Shown here piece by piece: positions 18,562 through 27,721 of a DNA stretch of 64,000 nt (position 1 is the stretch's first letter; each line of letters begins with the position of its first letter). This DNA comes from Agromyces kandeliae (GTDB lineage: Bacteria; Actinomycetota; Actinomycetes; Actinomycetales; Microbacteriaceae): assembly GCF_009674665.1 (NCBI RefSeq), contig NZ_WKJD01000016.1:62001-126000 (forward strand), written 5' to 3'. The translations under genes and the position numbers were made by a program. Below the pieces are notes generated by a model. The model ran no database searches, was not told the origin of the DNA, and saw nothing but the letters and a program-made list of their open reading frames with translations.

Positions 18562-19650
18562 GTGAACCGCATCCGCACGACCGCGGCCGTCGCGCTCGCC
18601 GCCGTCGCCGCATCCGTCCTCTCCTCCTGCGCCGTCAACGAGATGTCGACCGGCGACACGGGGTCGACGCTCGACGGATACGTGGTCGGCGCAGGTTCAT
18701 CGGCGCAGGGCGCGGCGCAGCAGTCGTGGGTGGCGGCGTTCCAGACCGCACACCCCGCCGTCACGGTCGACTACGACCCGGCAGGCTCGGGCGCCGGACG
18801 CGACACCTTCATGGAGGGCGCGAGCGACTTCGCCGGCTCGGATCGCGCCTACACCGCGGACGAACTCGCGGAGGGCCGCTTCGGTCGTTGCGCCCCGGAC
18901 TCCACGGTCATCGAGTTGCCCCTGTACATCTCCCCGATCGCCGTGGTGTTCCGCCTCGACGACGTCGACACGCTGGACCTCGACCCCGCGACGATCGCGG
19001 GCATCTTCGCCGGCGACATCACGGACTGGAACGATCCGGCGATCGCCGCGACGAACCCCGAGGCGGCGCTTCCCGATCTCCCCATCACCGCGGTGCACCG
19101 CTCCGACGACTCGGGCACGACCGAGAACTTCACCGACTACCTGCACGCCGCCGCACCCGAGGTGTGGGAATGGGAGGCCGACGGCGTGTGGCCGTTCTCG
19201 GGCGGCGAGGCCGCGCAGGGCAATTCGGGCGTGGTCGACACTGTCGGCAACGGCGTGGGGACCATCGGCTATGCAGATGCGTCGCGCGCCGGAGACCTCG
19301 GCACGGCGGCGGTCCGCGTCGGCGATGAGTTCGTCTCGTTCTCCCCCGAGGCGGCCGCGGCGATCGTCGACGCGTCACCGCTCGAGGAGCGGCGGGCGGA
19401 CGGCGACCTGGCCATCAGCCTCGATCGGACCACCGAGCAGGCCGGTGTCTACCCGATCGTCCTCGTCAGCTACCTCATCGCCTGCGAGCAGTACGCCTCC
19501 CCTCGGAACGTCGAGGTCGTGCGGGAGTACCTGGCGTACATCGCGAGCGAGGAGGGCCAGCGGGCCGCCGCCGTCGGGGCTGGATCGGCGCCGATCTCGG
19601 AATCGCTGCGCGAGCGGGCCATGCAGGCGATCGAGTCCATCAGCGGCTAG
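18562..19650 (+). CDS. pstS: Phosphate-binding lipoprotein PstS (first copy)
   Basis: 362 residues from GTG. A signal peptide ends in the lipobox LSSC with Cys23. The mature protein shows PstS ligand patterns: VGAGSSAQGAAQQSW, DPAGSGAGRDTF, FAGSDRAYT and HRSDDSGTTENFTDYL. It captures periplasm-like extracellular phosphate for PstCAB. It is followed 193 bases later by a second pstS that is clearly similar over its full length, so this is a tandem duplication. Both have their own GTTCACC box, but this copy has more units. Confidence 0.93.
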   Translation: MNRIRTTAAVALAAVAASVLSSCAVNEMSTGDTGSTLDGYVVGAGSSAQGAAQQSWVAAFQTAHPAVTVDYDPAGSGAGRDTFMEGASDFAGSDRAYTADELAEGRFGRCAPDSTVIELPLYISPIAVVFRLDDVDTLDLDPATIAGIFAGDITDWNDPAIAATNPEAALPDLPITAVHRSDDSGTTENFTDYLHAAAPEVWEWEADGVWPFSGGEAAQGNSGVVDTVGNGVGTIGYADASRAGDLGTAAVRVGDEFVSFSPEAAAAIVDASPLEERRADGDLAISLDRTTEQAGVYPIVLVSYLIACEQYASPRNVEVVREYLAYIASEEGQRAAAVGAGSAPISESLRERAMQAIESISG

Positions 19651-19729
19651 CACCCACGGACCCGACGATCTGCGGGGCGCCGCCGTCACGGTGGACTCAC
19701 AGCGACGGCATCCCGGCCGGACAGACCCA

Positions 19730-19747
19730 GTTCACCTTCCGTTCACC
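19730..19747 (+). promoter_or_regulatory. PHO box before the second pstS
   Basis: Two perfect GTTCACC units at 19730 and 19741 (11-bp phase), about 100 bases before the second pstS start; a degenerate CGTCACG at 19763 is in phase. It implies that the second copy can be transcribed on its own. Confidence 0.8.
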
Positions 19748-19843
19748 ACCGTGGGGGACGCTCGTCACGCACGCTGGTTAGCGTCGCAGGCGGGTCGGCA
19801 CCCGGCCCCACAACCTGCAATCCAACCCCCGGAAGGGAATCAC

Positions 19844-20935
19844 GTGAACCTCAAGCGTTTCGCCGCGCCTGCCGTCATCGCCATGACGGCGGCCCTCGCG
19901 CTCAGCTCCTGCGCCGCGAACGAGGGCGGCTCGGGCGAGTCCGGCTCCGACTCGACGCTCTCGGGCAACCTGGTCGGCGCCGGCGCGTCGTCGCAGGACT
20001 CGGCCCAGCAGGCGTGGATCGCCGGCTTCCAGACCGCGAACCCCGACGTGACCATCGACTACGACCCCTCGGGCTCGGGCGCCGGTCGCGACACCTTCCT
20101 CTCGGGCGCCAGCGACTACGCCGGCTCCGACCGCGCGTTCAACGACGAGGAGATCGCCGAGGGCGGCTTCGCCAAGTGCGCGCCCGACACGAGCGTCGTC
20201 GAGCTCCCGCTCTACATCTCGCCGATCGCCGTGATCTTCAACCTCGAGGGCGTGGACAGCCTCTCCCTCGACCCGGCCACGATCGCGGGCATCTTCGCCG
20301 GCGACATCACCAACTGGAACGACGAGGCGATCGCCGCCACGAACGAGGGCGTCGAGCTCCCCGACCTCGCGATCACCCCGGTCCACCGCTCGGACGACTC
20401 GGGCACCACCGAGAACTTCACCGACTACCTCGGTGCGGCCGCGCCCGACGTGTGGACCTACGAGGCCGACGGCGTGTGGCCGTTCGAGGGCGGCGAGGGC
20501 GCCCAGGGCACCTCGGGTGTCGTCGACGCCGTGACCAACGGCACCGGCACCATCGGCTACGCCGACGCGTCGCGCGCCGGTGACCTCGGCACCGTGGCGG
20601 TCGGCGTGGGCGGCGAGTTCGTCGAGTACTCGCCGGAGGCCGCTGCGGCCATCGTCGACGCCTCGCCGTTCGTCGAGGGCCGCGACGAGCACGACCTCGC
20701 GATCGAGCTCGACCGCACCTCGGAGGAGGCCGGCGTCTACCCGATCGTCCTCGTCAGCTACCTCATCGCCTGCCAGGAGTACGCCGAGCCCGAGAACGTC
20801 GAGCTCGTGAAGGCGTACCTGTCGTACATCGCCAGCCCCGAGGGCCAGGACGTCGCGGCCGAGTCCGCCGGTTCGGCCCCGATCTCCGACTCGCTCCGCG
20901 AGAAGGTCACCGCGGCGATCGACTCGATCCAGTAG
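19844..20935 (+). CDS. pstS: Phosphate-binding lipoprotein PstS (second copy)
   Basis: 363 residues from GTG 19844 with GGAAGGG upstream. Lipobox LSSC with Cys23, as in the first copy, and the same phosphate-site patterns (VGAGASSQDSAQQAW, DPSGSGAGRDTF, HRSDDSGTTENFTDYL). Side by side, most of the mature sequence is identical or conservative, with differences concentrated in the lipoprotein linker and around residues 190-200 and 245-290. This copy is nearer to pstC but separated from it by a strong hairpin. Two binding proteins may differ in affinity, which is inference. Confidence 0.93.
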   Translation: MNLKRFAAPAVIAMTAALALSSCAANEGGSGESGSDSTLSGNLVGAGASSQDSAQQAWIAGFQTANPDVTIDYDPSGSGAGRDTFLSGASDYAGSDRAFNDEEIAEGGFAKCAPDTSVVELPLYISPIAVIFNLEGVDSLSLDPATIAGIFAGDITNWNDEAIAATNEGVELPDLAITPVHRSDDSGTTENFTDYLGAAAPDVWTYEADGVWPFEGGEGAQGTSGVVDAVTNGTGTIGYADASRAGDLGTVAVGVGGEFVEYSPEAAAAIVDASPFVEGRDEHDLAIELDRTSEEAGVYPIVLVSYLIACQEYAEPENVELVKAYLSYIASPEGQDVAAESAGSAPISDSLREKVTAAIDSIQ

Positions 20936-20942
20936 GTGGCAC

Positions 20943-20984
20943 GTGCCCGGCCCCGGTAGCGTCAGCAGCACCGGGGCCGGGCAC
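20943..20984 (+). terminator. Hairpin between pstS and pstC
   Basis: A perfect 15-bp stem (20943-20957 with 20970-20984) and 12-base loop follow the pstS stop by seven bases. It probably reduces read-through so that binding protein is made in excess over the membrane parts. Confidence 0.85.
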
Positions 20985-21022
20985 GGCCATGTCCCACGCA
21001 CCACCGACCGGAGGATCTCCAG

Positions 21023-21961
21023 ATGACCACCGCAGCCGCGCCGATCCGGGCGAAGCAGCGCCCAGGCGACCGCGTCTTCTCAAAGTCGGCGGTCTTCGCC
21101 GGCTCGATGATCCTCGTCACGCTCGCCGCGGTCGCGACGTTCCTCATCGTCCAGAGCATCCCGGCGTTCGTCGCCGACAGCGAGGACGCCTCGATCCTCG
21201 ACAGCAACTTCTGGGCTTACGTGGGGCCCCTGGTCTTCGGCACCATCTGGGCCGCGGCACTCGCGCTGCTCATCGCCCTGCCGATCTCGATCGGCATCGC
21301 GCTCTTCATCTCGCACTACGCCCCGCGCCGCCTCGCGTCGGTGCTGGGCTACATCGTCGACCTGCTCGCCGCCGTCCCGTCGGTCGTGTTCGGCCTCTGG
21401 GGCATCGGCGTGCTCGCCCCCGCCGTCCAGCCGATCTACACCTGGCTCGTGGACAACCTGGGCTGGTTCCCGCTCTTCGCCGGGCCGGTCTCCGGCACCG
21501 GCCGCACCATCCTCACCGCAGCCCTCGTGCTCGCCGTCATGATCATCCCGATCATCACCGCGATCTCGCGCGAGGTCTTCCTCCAGACGCCGGTCCTCCA
21601 CGAGGAGGCCGCGCTCGCCCTCGGCGCCACGCGGTGGGAGATGATCCGGACCGCGGTCCTCCCGTTCGGTCGTCCCGGCATCATCTCGGCCGCCGTGCTC
21701 GGCCTCGGTCGCGCACTCGGCGAGACGATGGCCGTCGCGATGGTGCTCTCGGCGACCGGCGCGATCACGTTCCAACTGCTTACGTCGGTCAACCCGTCGA
21801 CGATCGCCGCGAACATCGCCCTGAGCTTCCCGGAGGCGTACGGCATCAACGTCAACGTCCTCATCGCGACGGGCCTCATCCTCTTCATCGTCACCTTCGC
21901 GGTGAACGCGATCGCCCGTTGGATCGTCGCTCGCCGCGCCGAGTTCTCGGGAGCGAACTGA
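21023..21961 (+). CDS. pstC: Phosphate ABC transporter permease PstC
   Basis: 312 residues with about six membrane spans, the first near residues 25-45. The EAA cytoplasmic loop that contacts PstB is EEAALALGATRWEMIRTAVLP. The ATG follows GGAGG. It forms the membrane channel with PstA; the stop shares one base with the pstA ATG (TGATG). Confidence 0.95.
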   Translation: MTTAAAPIRAKQRPGDRVFSKSAVFAGSMILVTLAAVATFLIVQSIPAFVADSEDASILDSNFWAYVGPLVFGTIWAAALALLIALPISIGIALFISHYAPRRLASVLGYIVDLLAAVPSVVFGLWGIGVLAPAVQPIYTWLVDNLGWFPLFAGPVSGTGRTILTAALVLAVMIIPIITAISREVFLQTPVLHEEAALALGATRWEMIRTAVLPFGRPGIISAAVLGLGRALGETMAVAMVLSATGAITFQLLTSVNPSTIAANIALSFPEAYGINVNVLIATGLILFIVTFAVNAIARWIVARRAEFSGAN

Positions 21962-23061
21962 TGACCACGACGATCACCCCTCCCGAGACCCGCGGTCCGA
22001 CCGCGGCACCGGTCAGCAACTCGCTCACCGCCGGCAAGCTCCCCAACGGTGCGCCGTGGATGGTGCTCGGCGCGAGCCTCCTGGTCTCGGCCGGCCTGTT
22101 CGGCGTCATCGCGTTGAGCGGCGCCGAGTTCAACTGGGTCGGCACGTTCGTGGTCGCCGCGATCATCTACGTCGCCACGATCACCCTGCTCTCGCGCATC
22201 GTCGAAGGGGCGCGACGCTCGACCGACCGCTTCGTGACCGCGCTGGTCACCGGCGCGTTCCTCCTCGCGATGATCCCGCTGATCTCGCTGTCGATCACGG
22301 TCGTCACGTTCGGGCTCAACCGCTTCGACGTCGAGTTCTTCACCTACTCGATGCGCAACGTGACCGGCGAGGGCGGCGGTGCGCTGCACGCGATCGTCGG
22401 CACCGTCCTCATGACGGGCACCGCTGCGCTCATCTCGATCCCGATCGGGCTGATGACCTCGATCTACCTCGTCGAGTACGGCCGCGGCCGCCTCGCCCGT
22501 GGCATCACCTTCCTCGTCGACGTCATGACGGGCATCCCCTCGATCGTCGCCGGCCTCTTCGCCTACGCGCTCTTCGCGATCTTCTGGGGTCCCGGCACGC
22601 GCACCGGCATCGCCGGTGCGGTGGCCCTCGCGGTGCTGATGATCCCGGTCGTCGTGCGCTCCAGCGAGGAGATGCTGCGCCTCGTCCCGGTCGAACTCCG
22701 CGAGGCCTCGTACGCGCTCGGCGTGCCGAAGTGGCTGACGATCGTGAAGGTCGTGCTGCCCACCTCGATCGCCGGCATCACGACGGGCATCATGCTCTCG
22801 ATCGCCCGCGTCATCGGCGAGACCGCTCCGCTGCTCATCGCCGCGGGATTCACCAACAGCGTGAACTACGACATGACCGAGGGGCGCATGCAGTCCCTCC
22901 CCGTGTTCGTCTACACCCAGTACGCCAACCAGGGGAACCCGCCCGAGGCGTACCTCGACCGCGCGTGGGCCGCCGCCCTCACGCTCATCCTCATCGTCAT
23001 GGTGCTGAACCTCGTCGCCCGACTCGTCGCGCGGTTCTTCGCCCCCAAGTACGGTCGCTGA
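21961..23061 (+). CDS. pstA: Phosphate ABC transporter permease PstA
   Basis: 366 residues. The first ~30 residues are soluble and proline-rich; two extra N-terminal spans (about 33-50 and 60-80) precede the six-span core, as in other actinobacterial PstA. The EAA loop is [21 protein letters not shown]. Start fixed by the one-base overlap with pstC. It is 19 bases upstream of pstB, in the same operon. Confidence 0.95.
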   Translation: MTTTITPPETRGPTAAPVSNSLTAGKLPNGAPWMVLGASLLVSAGLFGVIALSGAEFNWVGTFVVAAIIYVATITLLSRIVEGARRSTDRFVTALVTGAFLLAMIPLISLSITVVTFGLNRFDVEFFTYSMRNVTGEGGGALHAIVGTVLMTGTAALISIPIGLMTSIYLVEYGRGRLARGITFLVDVMTGIPSIVAGLFAYALFAIFWGPGTRTGIAGAVALAVLMIPVVVRSSEEMLRLVPVELREASYALGVPKWLTIVKVVLPTSIAGITTGIMLSIARVIGETAPLLIAAGFTNSVNYDMTEGRMQSLPVFVYTQYANQGNPPEAYLDRAWAAALTLILIVMVLNLVARLVARFFAPKYGR

Positions 23062-23080
23062 CCCCCAGATAGGAACCACA

Positions 23081-23860
23081 GTGTCCAAGCGCATCGAAGT
23101 CCGAGACCTGAACGTCTACTACAGCAAGTTCCTCGCCGTCGAGGGCGTCTCCCTCGAGATCGAGCCGCGGAGCGTCACCGCGTTCATCGGCCCGTCGGGC
23201 TGCGGCAAGTCGACCTTCCTCCGCACCCTGAACCGCATGCACGAGGTCATCCCGGGCGCGCGCGTCGAGGGCGAGGTGCTCATCGACGGCAACAACCTGT
23301 ACGACCCCGAGGTCGACCCCGTGCTCGTGCGCCGCCAGGTCGGCATGGTCTTCCAGCGGCCCAACCCGTTCCCGACGATGTCGATCAAGGAGAACGTCCT
23401 CGCGGGCGTGAAGCTCAACAACAAGCGCATCTCGAAGTCCGATGCGGACGCCCTCGTCGAGCAGTCGCTGCAGGGCGCGAACCTCTGGAACGAGGTCAAG
23501 GACCGGCTCGACCGTCCGGGCTCGGGCCTGTCCGGCGGGCAGCAGCAGCGTCTCTGCATCGCGCGCGCGATCGCGGTCTCGCCCGAGGTCATCCTGATGG
23601 ACGAGCCCTGCTCGGCGCTCGACCCGATCTCGACCCTCGCGATCGAGGACCTCATCGAGGAGCTCAAGCAGGACTACACGATCGTCATCGTGACCCACAA
23701 CATGCAGCAGGCCTCGCGCGTCTCCGACAAGACCGCGTTCTTCAACATCGCGGGAACCGGCAAGCCGGGCAAGCTCATCGAGTACGACGAGACGACGACG
23801 ATCTTCTCGAACCCGTCCGAGAAGGCCACCGAGGACTACGTGTCCGGTCGCTTCGGTTGA
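23081..23860 (+). CDS. pstB: Phosphate ABC transporter ATPase PstB
   Basis: 259 residues, normal length. Walker [11 protein letters not shown]-loop [13 protein letters not shown], signature LSGGQQQRL, Walker [14 protein letters not shown] and switch histidine in VTHNMQQ are all intact. It drives phosphate import through PstCA. Start is GTG 23081 after AGGAA. It ends the operon at a hairpin. Confidence 0.97.
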   Translation: MSKRIEVRDLNVYYSKFLAVEGVSLEIEPRSVTAFIGPSGCGKSTFLRTLNRMHEVIPGARVEGEVLIDGNNLYDPEVDPVLVRRQVGMVFQRPNPFPTMSIKENVLAGVKLNNKRISKSDADALVEQSLQGANLWNEVKDRLDRPGSGLSGGQQQRLCIARAIAVSPEVILMDEPCSALDPISTLAIEDLIEELKQDYTIVIVTHNMQQASRVSDKTAFFNIAGTGKPGKLIEYDETTTIFSNPSEKATEDYVSGRFG

Positions 23861-23880
23861 TCCTCGCTCCGCGCGTCGCG

Positions 23881-23905
23881 GCCCGGTCCCCGCAGGGGGC
23901 CGGGC
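23881..23905. terminator. Terminator after pstB
   Basis: 11-bp stem GCCCGGTCCCC with GGGGGCCGGGC, one G-T wobble and a GCA loop, 20 bases after the pstB stop and also downstream of convergent pabC. Confidence 0.75.
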
Positions 23906-23980
23906 CGTCGTCGTCGTGGATGGTCGTCGTGGTCCGTCGGCCGGAGGTCGTTCGTCGGCGGCGCGACGGTCGGTCGACCG

Positions 23981-24868
23981 TCAGTCGCGCGGGCTGAGGA
24001 GGTACGCGTTCAGCGCGGCCGTCTCCTCGAGGTCGACGGCGAGCGGTTCGCCGTCGAGCTCGACGATCGGCGCGGCCATGCGCACGCTCGACACCAGCCA
24101 CGCGGCATCCGCTCGCCTGAGGTCGTCGAGGGTGAGGTCGCGGTAGGCGACCGTGCGGCCCTGCCGCTCGAGGTGCGCGAAGATGCTGCGCTGGGTCGTG
24201 CCGTGCAGGATGCCGGCGGCGGGCGGCGGCGTGACGAACTCGTCGCCGAGCCGCGCGATCACGCTCGACGTCGGCCCCTCGAGGACGAATCCGTCCGACG
24301 AGGTGAACAGCGCGTCGTCGGCTCCGCGGCGCTTGGCCTCGCGGATCGCCGCCATGTTCGCCGCGTAGCTCAGCGTCTTCGCGCCGAGCAGCAGCCACGG
24401 CGCTCGCTCCCCCGCGCCGCGCGACACGCCGCGGTCGAGGCTGACGACGCGGATGCCGCGCTCCCGCGCGGCCTGGAAGTCGGCGCCGGGCGTGATGTGC
24501 ACCCAGCCCGTCGGCGTGGTGCCCGGGTCCACCCCGCGGCTGAGCGCGATCTTGAGGGCGAACTCGCCTTCGGCCGGGACCCGCTCGGCAGCGCGGCGGA
24601 TGACGAGCGACCACTGCTCGAGGTTGGGCTCCGGCAGTTCGGTGAGGCGCGCCGAGTTCGCCAGGCGGGCGAGGTGCGGCCCGATCTCCTGAACGTGCCC
24701 GTCGACGATCGCGAGCGTCTCGAAGACGCCGTCGCCGCGGTGCGGCGCGAGGTCGTTCACGGCGAGCGCGCCGGATCCCGGCTCGATCTCGCGGAAGGAC
24801 GCCTCGAGGAACTCCGGCGACGCATCGACGGGCAGCGGGTCGACGAGGAACGAGACGGTGTCGGCCAT
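23981..24868 (-). CDS. pabC: Class IV aminotransferase, probable aminodeoxychorismate lyase
   Basis: 295 residues, fold type IV PLP enzyme. The PLP lysine lies in GAKTLSYAANM, with the family motifs HRGDGVFETL near the N terminus and FVLEGPTSSVI. Such single class IV proteins in actinobacteria usually make 4-aminobenzoate for folate, but branched-chain or D-amino acid aminotransferase cannot be excluded without the pabA/pabB context. ATG 24868 is preceded by TAGCAT six bases upstream, also overlapped by GAGGA. Confidence 0.8.
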   Translation of the reverse strand: MADTVSFLVDPLPVDASPEFLEASFREIEPGSGALAVNDLAPHRGDGVFETLAIVDGHVQEIGPHLARLANSARLTELPEPNLEQWSLVIRRAAERVPAEGEFALKIALSRGVDPGTTPTGWVHITPGADFQAARERGIRVVSLDRGVSRGAGERAPWLLLGAKTLSYAANMAAIREAKRRGADDALFTSSDGFVLEGPTSSVIARLGDEFVTPPPAAGILHGTTQRSIFAHLERQGRTVAYRDLTLDDLRRADAAWLVSSVRMAAPIVELDGEPLAVDLEETAALNAYLLSPRD

Positions 24869-25104
24869 TCCTCGATGCTACGCCGAGCGGACCGGTGACG
24901 TGCCGGCCCAGGCGTCCATGCCTCGTTCGCCGGGCCCGCGTGCAGGCGGGCAGGAAGATGGCCGGCCGCAGAACGCCTCTCGGCGCGAGGCCGCTCGGAG
25001 CGGCGAATATTGGAGCCCGGGGTTACTGCGACCGGCCACGAACAGTCTAAACGAGGTCGACCGCGGGTCTATTCCCCGTCGAGTCGAACGACGCCGCGAC
25101 GCAC
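24869..25104. other. 236-base intergenic region, no gene assigned
   Basis: Contains the pabC promoter at its left edge (TAGCAT at 24880-24875 on the minus strand). Around 25009-25085 there is an AT-richer patch with GAATATTGG and GTCTAAACGAGG that stands out from its surroundings. I looked for a tRNA or a known riboswitch there and found neither. Confidence 0.4.
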
Positions 25105-25743
25105 TCAGTCGAGGCTGTCGTGACGCCAGAGGCGCGCGCACGCCGCGAGCTCCTCGGCGAGCGAGGAGAGCCGCAGCGCACGCTGGGTGAGGATTCCCGG
25201 CCGGTCGGGATGCGCGGCGTCCGCGGCATCCGCATCGTCGGCGAGGCTCGCGAAGCCGGCCGAGGCGACCCGGCAGAACGCGGTGGCGCGCTCGAGCGCC
25301 GCGGCGAAGTCGCCCGAGAACACGCCGCGCAGGATCGTGTCGGCGAGCTCGCGCACCTCCGCCGGCCCGGCCGGGGTCGGCGCGCCCGCGACGACCTGGT
25401 CGATCGTGCGCGAGACCTCGGCGCCGCGCTGGAACGCGAGGCTGACCCCCTGCGCATCCTGCCGGATCATCGTCCGCAGCAGGTAGATGCGCCAGAGCGC
25501 GCCCGGCAGGCTCTTCGGCGACGCCTGCGACCACAGCTCGGCGATCGCGTCGATGCCGTGCTCGTCGGTGTACGACACGAGGCGGGCGACCACCTCGGGG
25601 TCGGGGTCCTCCCGCACACGCGAGAGCACCGCTGCGGCGGTGTCGTGCGCGACACGGCTCACGTACGCCGGGTCCTCGGCGCCCAGGTACCCCTCGAACA
25701 TGCGCGGCGGGAACCGCGTGGGGCGGTGGAAGTCTGCGGTCAT
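25105..25743 (-). CDS. Conserved actinobacterial protein of unknown function
   Basis: 212 residues, predicted almost wholly alpha-helical, rich in Ala, Asp and Arg, without signal peptide or membrane span. Similar proteins in this family of bacteria have, as far as I recall, been mislabelled as RNA polymerase subunits; nothing in this sequence supports that. ATG 25743 is chosen because TATCGT lies seven bases upstream; a GTG three codons earlier would overlap that -10 box. It sits divergently before tRNA-Lys. Confidence 0.7.
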   Translation of the reverse strand: MTADFHRPTRFPPRMFEGYLGAEDPAYVSRVAHDTAAAVLSRVREDPDPEVVARLVSYTDEHGIDAIAELWSQASPKSLPGALWRIYLLRTMIRQDAQGVSLAFQRGAEVSRTIDQVVAGAPTPAGPAEVRELADTILRGVFSGDFAAALERATAFCRVASAGFASLADDADAADAAHPDRPGILTQRALRLSSLAEELAACARLWRHDSLD

Positions 25744-25842
25744 CGCGGACACGATACCCCCGCCGGCCGGGAACCGCCCACGGTCGGGCGGGCGTTCCGC
25801 GGTCGGCGGAATCGTCGCCGTCGCGGGCGGTACGCTGGAGGC

Positions 25843-25915
25843 GGGCCTCTAGCTCAGTTGGCAGAGCAGCGGACTTTTAATCCGCGGGTCGTCGGTTCGA
25901 GCCCGACGGGGCCCA
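25843..25915 (+). tRNA. tRNA-Lys (anticodon TTT)
   Basis: 73 bases folding into a full cloverleaf. Acceptor GGGCCTC pairs with GGGGCCC (one G-U), the D arm has AGCTCAGTTGG, the anticodon arm is GCGGA-CTTTTAA-TCCGC, and the T arm has GTCGG-TTCGAGC-CCGAC. Anticodon TTT reads AAA and AAG. Discriminator A is followed by CCG, so CCA is only partly encoded. Confidence 0.97.
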
Positions 25916-25942
25916 CCGATCCTCACGCCGACGCGATGGCCG

Positions 25943-27397
25943 TCACGGCGCGAGCCGCGGCATCCCGAGCCCGAACTCGTGACGCAGGGCGCTCGCGGCC
26001 GCGTGCCAGCCGGCGAGGCCGTGCACGCCCGGGCCGGGCGGCGTCGAGGCCGACGCGAGGTAGACGCCCGCGAGCGGGGTGCGCCACGGGTCCGGCGACA
26101 GCACGGGGCGACGTACGAGCTGTGCGAGCGACGGGGCGCCCGAGGCGATGTCGCCGCCGATGTAGTTCGGGTTCTCCGCCTGCATCTGCTCGGCCGAGCG
26201 CGACGACGACGCGAGCACGAGGTCGCGGAATCCCGGCGCGAAGCGCTCGACCTGCCGCGTGACCGCCTCGGTGGGGTCGAGCGTCGAGCCGGCGGGGACG
26301 TGCGTGTACGTCCACAGCACGTGCCGTCCCTCGGGCGCGCGCGACTCGTCGAGCGTCGACGGCTGCGACACCAGCACGTACGGTGACGACGGATGCCGCC
26401 CGCGCGCCACGTCGCGCTCGCCCGCGGCGATCTCCTCCCGGGTGCCCCCGAGGTGCACGGTTCCCGCGCCTGCCACCGCGGGATCCGCCCAGGGCACCGG
26501 CCCCGCGAGCGCGAAGTCCACCTTGGCTGCGGCGTTGCCGTACCTGAATCCGCGGAGTGCGCGGCGGTACCGGGCCGGCAGCCGGTCGCCCGCCAGGCGC
26601 GCGAGCGCGCGCGGGGTGACGTCGAGGAGGACGGCACGGGCCGGCGGCAGCGCCGCGAGGTCGTCGACCGCGGCATCCGTCGCCACCTCGCCGCCGTGCG
26701 CGACGAGGTCGTCGACGAGGGCGGCGACGATCGCACCGCTGCCCCCGACGGGGATCGGCCAGCCGCGCGCGTGCGCGTGCGTGGTGAGCACGAGGCCCGT
26801 GCCGGCGGTCCCGAGGCTCGGCAGCGGTCGGATCGCGTGCGCGGCGACGCCGGTGAGCATCGCCGGTGCCACGTCGCCCCGGAATCGCAGGTTCCACGCC
26901 GGCGTGCCCTGCTCGAGCGCCCGCAGTCCGAACCCGGCGGCGACGAGCGGATGCCGCGGCGCGCGCAGCAGCGTCGACCCGGTGAACTCGGTCACGGCCG
27001 CCTCGTGCGCGACGAGCTGTGCCAGCAGGCGGCGGTACGCGCGGCCGTCGCGGCCGAGCCCCGCGACCGTCCGGTCGAAGTCGCGCCAGGCGAGTCCCGC
27101 CCGTCCGCCGTCGAGCGGGTGGGCGAAGGAGAGCTCGGGCACCCGGAGCTCGATGCGCCGCTCGAGCCCGAAGGCGCGGAAGAACGGCGACGCGAGCGCC
27201 ATCGGGTGGACGGCCGAGCACACGTCGTGACGGAACCCGGGCAGCGTGAGCTCCGCGGTGCGGGCGCCTCCCCCCGGTTCCGCCGCCGCCTCGTGGACGC
27301 GGACCGAGAGCCCGGCGCGGGCGAGGGTGACTGCGGCGGCGAGCCCGTTGGGGCCCGATCCCACCACGATCGCGTCGACGGCGTCACCCCGGGCCAT
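25943..27397 (-). CDS. FAD-dependent oxidoreductase, phytoene desaturase-like
   Basis: 484 residues. The N-terminal FAD-binding motif VVGSGPNGLAAAVTLARAG is followed by an acidic residue pattern and PGGGARTAEL. The C-terminal FAD loop reads GVYLASASTPPGPGVHGLAGWHAA, typical of the NAD(P)/FAD proteins related to phytoene dehydrogenase and retinol saturase. Substrate unknown; no carotenoid genes (crtB, crtE) are nearby. It converges with the tRNA-Lys gene. Confidence 0.85.
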   Translation of the reverse strand: MARGDAVDAIVVGSGPNGLAAAVTLARAGLSVRVHEAAAEPGGGARTAELTLPGFRHDVCSAVHPMALASPFFRAFGLERRIELRVPELSFAHPLDGGRAGLAWRDFDRTVAGLGRDGRAYRRLLAQLVAHEAAVTEFTGSTLLRAPRHPLVAAGFGLRALEQGTPAWNLRFRGDVAPAMLTGVAAHAIRPLPSLGTAGTGLVLTTHAHARGWPIPVGGSGAIVAALVDDLVAHGGEVATDAAVDDLAALPPARAVLLDVTPRALARLAGDRLPARYRRALRGFRYGNAAAKVDFALAGPVPWADPAVAGAGTVHLGGTREEIAAGERDVARGRHPSSPYVLVSQPSTLDESRAPEGRHVLWTYTHVPAGSTLDPTEAVTRQVERFAPGFRDLVLASSSRSAEQMQAENPNYIGGDIASGAPSLAQLVRRPVLSPDPWRTPLAGVYLASASTPPGPGVHGLAGWHAAASALRHEFGLGMPRLAP

Positions 27398-27721
27398 CCG
27401 ACCTCCCCGTCCGCGTGCGTGCGCTGCGCGTTCGGCACCATGATGTCACGCGACCGGTGCGTCGACGGCGAGCGGCGGACCGGGGCACCGCCGTGGGGGA
27501 ATCCGGGGACGTGCTGGGCCCCGATGCCCCGACGCGGCGGCTCCTCCCCAGGTGTCCCCTTCCGCACTGCCTCGTGCGGTGCACCGAGCGTACGTCCGCG
27601 ACCGGGTGCTGGGAACACCCTCGAACGGGGGTCGACGCCGCATGGCGGCGCGGCCGCGCGATGTGCGGTGCCGATCCGGCCGGGGGCGGCTCGGCCACCC
27701 CGCGACCGCGCAGGGCTCCGG
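27398..27721. other. 324-base noncoding stretch
   Basis: Lies between the LLM gene stop and the FAD oxidoreductase start on the minus strand, so it holds the latter's promoter. A short hairpin CGCCGC-ATG-GCGGCG is at 27636-27650. I see no gene or known RNA. Confidence 0.4.

Noticed and set aside
25009..25085. tRNA-like sequence near the AT-richer patch
   Set aside because: No T arm (GGTTCGA-type) or acceptor pairing can be formed; only the Lys tRNA at 25843 folds properly.
25105..25743. RNA polymerase beta subunit label for the unknown gene
   Set aside because: At 212 helical residues and with no polymerase motif it cannot be a beta subunit.
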